From the NCBI RefSeq assembly GCF_002926165.1, contig NZ_MAGP01000080.1, positions 39,413 through 103,412 on the forward strand: a DNA stretch of 64,000 nucleotides, written 5' to 3'. The notes below the pieces were generated by a model that was not told the origin of the DNA, did no database searches, and saw nothing but the letters and a program-made list of their open reading frames with translations. The translations under genes and the position numbers were made by a program. Of the stretch, positions 39,703 through 50,000 are shown piece after piece. Numbering within the stretch: the stretch's first letter is position 1; every line of letters starts with the position of its first letter. The DNA is from Micromonospora chalcea. GTDB taxonomy: Bacteria; Actinomycetota; Actinomycetes; Mycobacteriales; Micromonosporaceae.

Positions 39703-42700
39703 ATGACGATGGCGCACGCCCGCATCGCGCAGGGCGCCACTTTGGCGATCCTGGCGACGTTACTCTCAGTCGTTACATCACCACCTACCGCCGCTCATGC
39801 TGCGGATTGTCCGTCCGGAGTGGTCGCCGAGAGTGAGCCGGCTGCCGAGACCGAGGCGGCGGCACAGCGCCTCGCGGAGCTCTGTGACAAGCCCGTCGAG
39901 GTCCTCGCCGAAGCCGATGAGACCACCAAGGTCGTCGCCCTGCCCAGCGGCGACTTCTCTATGGAGACCTACCTCGAGCCGCAGCGCGTCGAGCGAAACG
40001 ACCGCTGGATCGCGCTGGACACGAACCTCGAGCGCGGCGCGGACGGCCGATTCCGGCCCAGGGCTGCGGCCGACGTGTCGTTCTCGACCGGTGGCACCGG
40101 CCCGCTGGCGACCTACCGCGAGGGTGGCGCCGACTTCACGCTGACCTGGCCCGCGCCGCTGCCGGCCGGCGTCGTGCGCGAGGACTCGGTCACGTACCCG
40201 GAGGTTCACCCGGGCGTGGACCTGGTGGTGCGTGCCGTGCCCGGCGGCTTCTCGCACGTGCTCGTAGTGAAGAACGCCGAGGCTGCCGCGAACCCCGAGG
40301 TGCGCGAGACGGCCTACGTCATCGGCGGCTCGGCGACCGTGACCGAGACCAACGACGAGATCGTCATCAAGGGCCCGGCCGGTGTGATCGCCGGCGCTCC
40401 CAAGGCGATGGCCTGGGATTCGACCCGGCAGGTCCGTGACCCGCAGACCGCCGCGCTGCGCCGGGAGGATCCCGAGGGCCTCGCCCCACCGCGGGTGGCC
40501 GAGCCGTCCACCGCCGAGGCTCCGAGCGAGTTCGCCCGCCGGTCCGACCTGGACGTACGGGTTGCCGGCAAGAGGCTGACGGTGAGCGTCGACGAGGATC
40601 TGCTGTCCGCGCAGTCGACGTTCCCTGTCTACATCGACCCGACCTATTCGAAGTACTACGCGAAGTGGATTCCGGTCAACGACTCCCGGCCGGACACCAA
40701 GTGGGTCTCCGGCGACGCCTGGCCGCGTGAGGTCATCCGGATCGGGTCCAACTACGACAACTACGGCGACGTGTGGCGCGCGCACATGCAGTTCGACATC
40801 AGCGCGCTCAGGGGCAAGCGGGTCATCAATACGCCCAGCGTCGACGCCTACCTGACGCACAGCGCCTGGTGCGCCGGTGAGTCGCTGGCGCTCTGGCAGA
40901 CCAACGCCATCGACGGCAACACCCCGACCTGGAACGGCATGAAGGGCAAGTGGCTGCACGGCAAGGCGATCCATACCAAGACAGTCAAGGTGAACAGCGG
41001 CTGCAGCGGCCAGAAGCCGGCCTGGGTCAAGTTCAACGCGGGCGGTGTGAAGACCCACGTGCAGCGGCATGCCGACGAGAACTACAGCACCATCACGTTC
41101 GGCCTGCGGGTGCCCACCGAGAGCGGCGGCCACTGGGTCAAGGCCGAGCGCGGCAAGATCAAGCTGGTCGTCGAGTACCAGTCGAAGCCGACCTCGCCGG
41201 TGCCGGTGCGCACCGCGCCGGGCGGTAACTGCGCCGCCTCGCCCGGTCCTTGGATCAACGACAGCACCCCGGCCCTGTACGCCACGGCAACCGACGCCGA
41301 CAACTCGGTGCGGCTCGTCTTCGACGTGAACGGCCCGACGGCGCCGGCCGACTACACCTCCGCCGCGGTGGCCTCGGGCAAGGAAGCGACCTGGACCACC
41401 CCGGTGCTCGCGGACGGCAGCTACAACTGGAGGGTCTACGCCACCGACGGCACGGACAAGACCGGCTGGAGCAAGACCTGCTACTTCCGGCAGGATCACA
41501 CGCCGCCCACCCTGCCGGTGATCGCCCGCAAGGCCGGCACCCCGACGCCCGAGCTGGGCAAGCCGGTGACCCTCACCTTCTCGTCGACCGACGCGCTCTC
41601 CGGCGTCGAGCGCTTCGACTACGGCATCGGCGTCGACGTGAAGTCGTCGAACGTCACGGCGTCGGCCGGCAAGGCGGAGGTCACCTTCACCGCGGACAGC
41701 GGGCTGACACAGATCTACGTGTGGGCCCGGGACAACGCCCTCAACTCTTCGTCGCGGGCGATCTACAACATCTTCACCGGTCGGGTCACGCCGGTCGAGC
41801 CGATGGCCGTCTGGCGGATGACCAGCAACCTGCGTGACGACTCCGGCACCATCGACGACGAGGGCAACACCAGTGAGGCGTCCACCGCGAAGGACCTGCG
41901 GTGGACGGTCTCCGGCACGCCGACGTACTCGGCGGACCGGCTGAACCACGGCAGCACCGCGCTCGACCTGACCGGTACGGGCTGCGCCACCACGATTCCG
42001 GTGGTGCGCAGTGACGCGGCGTTCACCGCCACGGCCTGGGTCAAGCTGACCAGCAAGGCGGCCGGGTCGAACCGCACCGTGCTGGCCGTCGCCGGCACCA
42101 ACGCGCCGGCCTTCGCGCTCTCCTACGACCAGGCCAGTGACCGCTGGCAGACGGCGATCACCAACGCCGACTCGGCTACGGGAACCTCAACGATCGCCCG
42201 CGGCACCACCTCCCCGCCGCTCAACGGCTGGCAGCATGTGGCGACCACGGTCGACCCGGTCGGCAAGACGATGCGGCTCTATGTGGACGGCGCAGTACAG
42301 GCGACCACCGCGATCGGCGCCCTGCCGTGGCGCGGCACCGCCCGCACCCTGGTCGGCTGCGGCGGTACCGCCGGTGTGATCAATGAGCATCTGATCGGCG
42401 CGGTGGACGACGTCGCGATGTGGAGCGGCCTGCTCAGCGACGCGCAGATCGCCGCGGCGCGCGACGAACTGCCGGCCGGTGTCGCTGCGGCCTGGAAGCT
42501 ACGCGGCACCGGTGACGACGCCAGCAACCACGGCCACACGCTGACCGTGCCCGCCCCGGCGACGCCGCCTACGCCCGAGCCAACCCCGGAGCCCGAGGTC
42601 ACCGACGACCCGGCACCCGATCCGGGCCCGGGCGGTGGCCCGACCCCGCCGCCGGGCGAGGAGCCGACGCCCGAGCCGACCGAGACCGGCGACCCGAACG

Positions 42701-44055
42701 AGCCGGACCCGACCGGTAGTCCCGAGGTGCCTGAGGAGACCGAGGAGCCGTCGCCGGATCCGTCCGAGGAACCGACCCCCGAGCCGACGCCGGCACCGAC
42801 GGTTCCCATGGAGTGGACCGACGACGCGTACGGCCGGCCGGGCTCCGCCTGGTACGTCAGCGGTGACCGGTGCGCCACCACGCAGCACAGCGTGATCCGC
42901 AGCGACGAGTCGTTCACGCTCGCCGTCTGGGCCCGTCTGGACGACCCGAGCGCGATGAACCAGACGATCATCGGCACCGACGGCAACCGGGTCAGCGGCT
43001 TGTTTCTCGGCGCCCGCACGAACGCTGCCGGCGTACCGTTCTGGGCGCTCATGATGAAGGCCTCCGACTCCGAGACCTCGACCTCGGAGTGGGCGGGCGG
43101 CAGCACCGACGCGTTCGCCGCGACGGTGGGCAAGTGGACGCACCTGACCGCCACCTACAACGCCACCACCAAGACGATGTCGCTGTTCGTGAACGGCGCG
43201 AAGGCGGCGTCCGTGGTGCGGTCGACCGGCGCGAACTGGAACGCGTCCGGTGTGCTCAGCCTCGGCTGCGCCAAGTACGCCGGCGCGCGCAACGACTTCT
43301 TCCGAGGCGCGATCACCGATGTGAAAGTGTGGCGCGGCGCGCTCACCGACGCCGCGGCTGCCGCCGTGAAGAACGCCAACCCGCCGGTCAGTGTGCAGGC
43401 CTGGTACCCGCTGGAGGGGCCGCGTGCCGAGGAGCCGACCAACCTGGAAGACCGCTCCGGCAACGCCAGGCACCTCTCGATGGCCTCCGGTGAGCCGCAC
43501 TGGGAGCAGGACCGGTTCGCCAGCCGCAACGGCGCGCTGGGCCTGGCCCTCGACGAGGGCTCGTGCGCCGAGACCAATGCGCCGGTGATTCAGGCGAACG
43601 AGTCGTTCTCGGTCGCCGCCTGGGTATCGCTGGACGACCTGACCGGCGACCGCACCGTGCTGTCGCAGTCGGGCAGCGTCAAGCACCGCTTCCTCATCGA
43701 GTACGCGGCCGGCGTCGGCCGGTTGCGGGTGGTGATGACCGGCGGTGACTCCGCTGACGCGCCGACCGCGGAGGTGCGCTCGCTGGCCGCCCCGGCGGCT
43801 GGCGCATGGACGCACGTGGCGGCGGTCTTCAATGGGCTGACGAACAAGCTCACGTTCTATGTGGACGGCGAGCCGCAGGGTGAGGGCACCACGCTGACCG
43901 GCTCGCTGTGGTCTGGATCCTCCCCGCTTCGAGTCGGTTGTCTCGCCCTGACCGGCGGGACCCGCTCCAACTACCTGGGCGGCATCGTCGACGACGTCCG
44001 CGTCTGGACCTCGACGGTCGACCCCGACCTCTTCGGCACCTTCGCCCACGCCTGA
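39703..44055 (+). CDS. Large secreted LamG/DNRLRE-type protein, partner of the RHS toxin
   Basis: The 1450-residue secreted protein has a signal peptide (residues 1 to about 32, cleavage after TAAHA). Residues of about 40-320 form a beta-rich region; residues of about 325-490 resemble a DNRLRE-type domain (YIDPTYSKYYAKWIP ... MQFDISALRGKRV); Ig/fibronectin-like segments follow. Three concanavalin-like LamG domains come next: about 702-935, 1040-1230 and 1231-1448, each with a W..V..T.D......LYVDG-type core and paired Cys. A Pro/Glu/Thr-rich linker of about 83 residues (954-1036) separates the first two. ATG 39703 has GGGGGAG eight bases upstream. Only 13 bp separate it from the RHS gene, so the two are an operon. 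Its role is probably surface adhesion or toxin display. Confidence 0.85.
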   Translation: MTMAHARIAQGATLAILATLLSVVTSPPTAAHAADCPSGVVAESEPAAETEAAAQRLAELCDKPVEVLAEADETTKVVALPSGDFSMETYLEPQRVERNDRWIALDTNLERGADGRFRPRAAADVSFSTGGTGPLATYREGGADFTLTWPAPLPAGVVREDSVTYPEVHPGVDLVVRAVPGGFSHVLVVKNAEAAANPEVRETAYVIGGSATVTETNDEIVIKGPAGVIAGAPKAMAWDSTRQVRDPQTAALRREDPEGLAPPRVAEPSTAEAPSEFARRSDLDVRVAGKRLTVSVDEDLLSAQSTFPVYIDPTYSKYYAKWIPVNDSRPDTKWVSGDAWPREVIRIGSNYDNYGDVWRAHMQFDISALRGKRVINTPSVDAYLTHSAWCAGESLALWQTNAIDGNTPTWNGMKGKWLHGKAIHTKTVKVNSGCSGQKPAWVKFNAGGVKTHVQRHADENYSTITFGLRVPTESGGHWVKAERGKIKLVVEYQSKPTSPVPVRTAPGGNCAASPGPWINDSTPALYATATDADNSVRLVFDVNGPTAPADYTSAAVASGKEATWTTPVLADGSYNWRVYATDGTDKTGWSKTCYFRQDHTPPTLPVIARKAGTPTPELGKPVTLTFSSTDALSGVERFDYGIGVDVKSSNVTASAGKAEVTFTADSGLTQIYVWARDNALNSSSRAIYNIFTGRVTPVEPMAVWRMTSNLRDDSGTIDDEGNTSEASTAKDLRWTVSGTPTYSADRLNHGSTALDLTGTGCATTIPVVRSDAAFTATAWVKLTSKAAGSNRTVLAVAGTNAPAFALSYDQASDRWQTAITNADSATGTSTIARGTTSPPLNGWQHVATTVDPVGKTMRLYVDGAVQATTAIGALPWRGTARTLVGCGGTAGVINEHLIGAVDDVAMWSGLLSDAQIAAARDELPAGVAAAWKLRGTGDDASNHGHTLTVPAPATPPTPEPTPEPEVTDDPAPDPGPGGGPTPPPGEEPTPEPTETGDPNEPDPTGSPEVPEETEEPSPDPSEEPTPEPTPAPTVPMEWTDDAYGRPGSAWYVSGDRCATTQHSVIRSDESFTLAVWARLDDPSAMNQTIIGTDGNRVSGLFLGARTNAAGVPFWALMMKASDSETSTSEWAGGSTDAFAATVGKWTHLTATYNATTKTMSLFVNGAKAASVVRSTGANWNASGVLSLGCAKYAGARNDFFRGAITDVKVWRGALTDAAAAAVKNANPPVSVQAWYPLEGPRAEEPTNLEDRSGNARHLSMASGEPHWEQDRFASRNGALGLALDEGSCAETNAPVIQANESFSVAAWVSLDDLTGDRTVLSQSGSVKHRFLIEYAAGVGRLRVVMTGGDSADAPTAEVRSLAAPAAGAWTHVAAVFNGLTNKLTFYVDGEPQGEGTTLTGSLWSGSSPLRVGCLALTGGTRSNYLGGIVDDVRVWTSTVDPDLFGTFAHA

Positions 44056-44068
44056 CCGGAGAACGTTC

Positions 44069-47000
44069 ATGACTGAGAAAAAGAAGTTCTTCTCATCAGA
44101 CCGGCGCGGGTTCGCCCTGGCTGCCTCGGCTTTGATGCTGACCTCTTTCCTGACCTACAACTGGGTCGCCGAGGCGCTGGACGGCGAGCGGGACAGCCAG
44201 TCCGTCGCCGCCACCAACTTCGGCACCGTCAAGGTCGACCCGGTCCCGCTGCCCGCCGACGGCGGCGCCTGGAAGGGGCCGGAGAAGGGCCGCTGGCCCG
44301 CCGCCGGCTCCACCGAGATCGTCCTGGCCGGCGCCGCCGGCCGCGCGGTCGAGGGCAAGGCTGGCTCGATCACGGTGCGGGTCAAGGCCATACCCGGCAA
44401 GAAAGCGCCGGACCGGGTGCGGGTCACGTCCCTGCCCGAGGAGCAGTCCACCAAGCTGGGGTTGAGCGGCCCGGTGCTCGCGGTCGAGGGCGACCAGCCC
44501 GGCGACGTGGAGACCGAGGTCGACATCGACAGCTTCAGCCAGATGTACGGCGGCGGCTGGGCGGGCCGACTCAACCTCAGCCGTTTGCCGGCGTGCGCGG
44601 CGACGACCCCGCAGAAGGCGGAGTGCCAGGACGCGGTGCCGCTGAAGACGGCGAAGCAGGCGACGACGCTGGCGGCGCCGATGGCGCTGACGGCGGCGGG
44701 GCCGACCATGCTCGCCCTTTCCGCGGACACCGAGTCCGGTGAGGGCGACTACAAGGCCAGCGACCTGCAGGCGTCCGGCTCGTGGACGGCCGGCGACAGC
44801 TCAGGGGCGTTCAACTACTCGAATGCCATCAAGGTGCCTCCGGCGCCCGGCCCGGTGCCGGACGTCGCGCTGAACTACTCGTCGCAGATGGTCGACGGCC
44901 GGATGGCGGGCAACAACAACCAGGCGTCCTGGGCCGGCGACGGCTGGGACTACACCCCCGGCTACATCGAGCGCAGCTACGTCACCTGCCAGGACGACGT
45001 GGACAAGGTCGCCGGCAAAGACCCGAACAACAAGGACAAGAAGACTCTCGACCAGTGCTGGAAGGACAAGTCGCCGAACATCACCGTCTCGCTGAGCGGA
45101 ACGAACACGGCGCTGGTCAAGGACGACGCGACGGGCACTTGGCGGCCCGCCGCGGACGCCAACTGGAAGGTGCAGCTGGAGGGCTCGCCCGCCAAGAAGG
45201 GCACCGCGACCACCGAACGGTGGATCATCACGACCCCGGACGGCACCCGTAACTTCTTCGCCGCCGAGGTCGCCACGTCCAACTCGCGGTGGTCGGTGCC
45301 GGTCTTCGGCAACCACGACGGCGAGGACTGCCACGCCGACGTGTTCAAGGACTCGTCCTGTCAGCAGGTCTGGCGCTGGCTGCTGGACAAGCAGATCGAC
45401 GTCCACGGCAACATGACCCGCTACTTCTACAAGAAGGAGACCGGGCACTACGGCGCGGCCGGCGACAAGAGCAACCGCGTCTCGTTCGACCGCGGCGGCA
45501 ACCTCGAGCGCATCGAGTACGGCCTGCACACGGCGTACCCGGACGTCGCGGCCACCGGCCGGATCATTTTCAGCACAGCGGACCGGTGCTTTGCGACCGA
45601 GTGCTACTCCGACGGCAAGCCGGTCACCGCGAACTGGCCCGACGTGCCGTGGGACAAGGAGTGCACCGCCGAGCCGTGCACCGACAAGCTCGCGCCGGTC
45701 TTCTACTCCATCAAGCGGCTCACCAAGATCACCACTCAGATCCGCACGAGCGCGACCGGGTTCGACCCGGTCGAGTCATGGACGCTCGACCAGGAGTTCA
45801 AGGCGCCCAAGGCGGCGCGCTCCGCGTCGCTGTGGCTCAAGTCGATCACGCACGCCGGGCACGTCGGTGGCACCGTCACCGACCCGCCGGTGGTGTTCAC
45901 CGGCGTCGAGCTGGCCAACCAGGTCAACGCGATCGCCGGAACAGAGTTCTTCTCCCGCTGGCGGGTCCAGAACATCCGCACCGAGTCCGGCGCGGACATC
46001 TTCGTCAGCTACTCGGACGCCGACTGCGACGCGAACGACCTGCCGGCTGTGGAGAACAACAGCCGGCTCTGCTACCCGGTGTACTGGACCCCGGACGGCT
46101 ACTGGGACCCGACCAGGGATTGGTTCCGCAAGTACGTGGTCAAGGAGGTCACCACGTACGAGAACACCGCCGGCCAGCCGCCGGTGACCACCCGCTACGC
46201 GTACTCGAACGAGGGCACCAATACCAACGTGCTCTGGGGCTGGGACGACGGCGAGTTCACCAAGAAGAAGCACCGCACCTACGGTCAGTGGCGGGGCTAC
46301 TCCCGGGTGACCGCCACGGTCGGCGGCACGCAGGCTCCGCTGGTCACCCGCAAGCAGTTCTTCCGTGGCCTCGACGACCAGCCGCTGCCCGGCGACAAGA
46401 CCCGCAGCGTGCAGGTCATCGACTCGGCCGGCAACAGCTACACCGACCAGCCCGCGCTCGCCGGCTCTACGCTCGAGGTGGCCTCGCTCGACGGCACCGC
46501 GGTCGTCGAATCGTCGATCACGTCGTACTGGGTCAAGCAGACCGCGACCCGCACGCGTACCGGCGGATCGGACCGGGCGTACAAGATCGCCCCGTCGGTG
46601 AAGAAGGAGCGCCGCCTGCTCGCCCCCGGCACCTGGGAGCAGAGCGAGACCCGGACGACGTACGACGACGAGGGCTACGCCGAGGTCGCGTACGAACTGG
46701 GCGACACAAGCAAGACCGGCGACGAGTCGTGCACCCGTAACACGTACGTGCAGAACGACGCCCTCTGGTTGCGCGGGTTGGTGTCGCGGAGCGAGACCGT
46801 GTCCAAGGCCTGTGGCGCGACGGTGTCCCGGCCGGCCGACGTCGTCGCCGACGTCAAGACCTACTACGACGGGTCGGACACACATGGCGCGGTGCCCAGC
46901 AAGGGCAGGGCGACCCGAGTCGACACGCTCGACGAGTGGATGGACGGCGCGCCGAAGTACACGGTGACCACCCGGGCGGCCTTCGACGCGCTGGGCCGGC

Positions 47001-50000
47001 CGACCAGCAACACCGACTCGCTCGGCAAGACCAGCAAGACGTACTACACCCCGGCGGGTCCCGGCCCGGTCACCCAGACCCGGACGCGCAACCCACTCGA
47101 ACACGAGGTGATCACCGACCAGAACCCGGCGTGGGCCACGCCCACCTCGATCCTGGACGCCAACAACAAGCGCACCGACCTGGAGCACGACCCGATGGGC
47201 CGGCTGGCGAAGGTCTGGCTGCCCGGTCGAGCCAGGACCGCCACGCCGAACCTGGAGTTCTCCTACCTGGTCCGCAACAACGGGCCGCTGGCGGTGACCA
47301 CCAAGCGGCTCGGCCCGAACAACAACCAGATCAGCGAGATCGGCCTGTTCGACTCGCTCTACCGGTCGGTGCAGGTCCAGGAGGACGCGCAGAAGGACAA
47401 GGACGGCAAGGACGCCCGCCTGGTCACCGGCACCGGCTACAACGACCGCGGCCAGGTCGAGTACAAGTCGGACGGCAACTACGCCCTCGGCAGGCCGGGC
47501 ACCGGACTGGTGAACATCACACCGGGCGAGGACCGCAGCCGGACCGTGTCGACCTACGACCGGCTGGGGCGCGTCGTGGAGGAGGCGCTCTGGTCGCACA
47601 ATGTCCGCAAGTGGGGCACCACCACGGCGTACGGCGGAAACTCGGCGGGCTGGCAGGTGGCCGTCACGCCGCCGAAGGGCGGCACCGCGACCGCGACCAT
47701 CGAGAACGTCGACGGCGACGTCATCGAGGAGCGGGAGTTCCACGGGCCCGAGCCGGAGGGCGCGTTCGACAAGACGTCGTACACATACACGCCGCGCGGC
47801 GACGTCGAGACCGTGGTGAAGGGGGCCCTCACCTGGCGGTACGAGTACGACCTGCGCGGTCGTGAGATCAAGACGGTCGACCCGGACAAGGGCACCACGG
47901 TGCTCGAGTACAACAACGGCGACGACGTCACCAAGTCGACCGACGCCGAGGGCGACGTGGTCTCGACCACCTACGACGACCTGGGCCGCCAGAAGCAGCG
48001 CCTGTTCAACGGCGTCAAGGCGGCGGAGTGGACCTACGACACTGTCGCGAAGGGACACCTCAGCAAGTCGACCTCGATCGTCGGCGGGCACTCCTTCACC
48101 AAGGAGATCTTCGAGTACAGCGACGCGTACCAGGTCGTCGACGAAGAGGTCATCATCCCGGCGATGCCGGGGCTGACAGGGCTCGCCGGCACCTACGTCG
48201 CGACGTACACGTACACCGCGAACGGCCTGCCGTTGCGTTCCAGCTTGCCGAAGATCGGCCCGATGGAGAAGGAGGGCCTGACCCGCACGTACGACGACCT
48301 CGGCAACGTGGTCAAGCTGGCGGGCACCTCCTCGCCGTCCGGCACCACCCGCACGTACGTCGACCGGACCACCTACTCGCCGTACGGCGAGGTGCTCAAC
48401 CGCTGGCTCGGTACTCCGGTCGGGGACAAGCCGCAGGCGTACCAGAACTACGTCTACGACGACGCCACCCGGCGGCTGTCGGAGTTCCGGTTCGACCGCG
48501 ACGGCAGCGTGCCGAACGTGGCCGCGGTCACGTACGACTACGACGAGGTCGGAAACGTCCGTTCGGTCGCCAACCGGCCGGTGGACGCGGACAAGAACCC
48601 GCGTGCGGGCGAGGAAGACGTCCAGTGCTTCACCTACGACCACCTGCGTCGCCTGACGGAGGCCTGGACGCAGGTGGCCACCGAGTGCGCCGGCCCGACC
48701 GCTGCGGGTGGCAAGGCGCCGTACTGGAAGACCTGGGCGTTCGACGAACACGGGTCGCGGACCACCACCAGCGACAAGCTCACCGACAAGAGCTCGATCT
48801 ACGGGTACGCGGCCGGTGCCCAGCCGCACGGCGTGCGCACCATTACGACCGGTGAGCAGGTCGACCACTACGACTGGGACAAGCGGGGCAACCTGAAGTA
48901 CCGCAAGGTGGGCGACCGCACCGAGACGTTCCAGTGGAGTCCGCACGGCAAGCTGACCAAGATCAGCGGGCCGGAGGGCGACACCACGATGGTGTACGAC
49001 GTCGACGGCAACCGCATCGCGCGGATCGACCCGACGGGGGCGGCCACCGCCTTCCTGTTCGGCAACGAGTACACCTCGTCGCCGGCGAACACCAGCGCCA
49101 CGCGGTACTACGAGCACGCGGGTGACACGATCGCGTCACGGACCGACACCACCAGCCGCAAGGGCGACATCATCTGGCTGGCGTCGGACGCCCAGGACTC
49201 CGCGACCTGGGCGGTCAACTCGGTCACCCGGGCCGCGACGATCAAGTACAACGACCCGTACGGCAACCCGCGCGACGGATCGCCGACCCCGCAGTGGCCC
49301 TCGGGCCAGCGCGGGTTCGTGGGCGGCATCAACGATCCGACCGGACTGACCCTGCTCGGCGCCCGGTACTACGACCCGAGAACCGGCGCGTTCATCTCGG
49401 TCGACCCCGAGATCGACGAGCACGACCCGCAACGGCTTCACCCGTACGCGTACTCGAACAACAACCCGACGACGTTCTCCGACCCGGACGGCCTGTTCTG
49501 GGGTGCCATCAAGAATGGCATCCAGAAGACGGCCAGTGCGGTGGCGAACGGCGCCAAGGCGGCCACCAAGGCGGTGGTCGACAACGCCGGCACGATCGCG
49601 TCGGTGGCCGGCACCGTGGCGATGGTCGCGGCGGTGCTGCCCCCGCCCGCGCAGGTGGTCGCTGCGGCGGCCGGTGCGGTGGCGGCCGTCGCCGGAGCGA
49701 TCGACACGGCCAAGTCCTGTGTGGGTGGTGACGTCGGCGGCTGTGCGTCGGGCATCGCCGGCATGGTTCCCGGCGTCCGGCAGGCCAAGAACGCCGCACG
49801 AGGTATCGGGTCGTTGAAGAACGCCGCGAAGGGTGTCTTCTCCAAGGGCTGCAACAGCTTCTTGCCCGGCACGCGGGTGCTGATGGCCGACGGCAGCACC
49901 AAGCCGATCGAGGACGTCGACCTGGATGATCAGGTCGTCGCGCGGAACCCGGAGACCGGTGAGGACGGCATCCGCCCCGTCACGTCACTGATCACGGGCA

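Noticed and set aside
45776..49117. 1113-codon minus-strand open frame antisense to the RHS gene
   Set aside because: It is a mirror of the RHS coding frame with no recognisable domain and Arg/Val/Gly bias typical of shadows.
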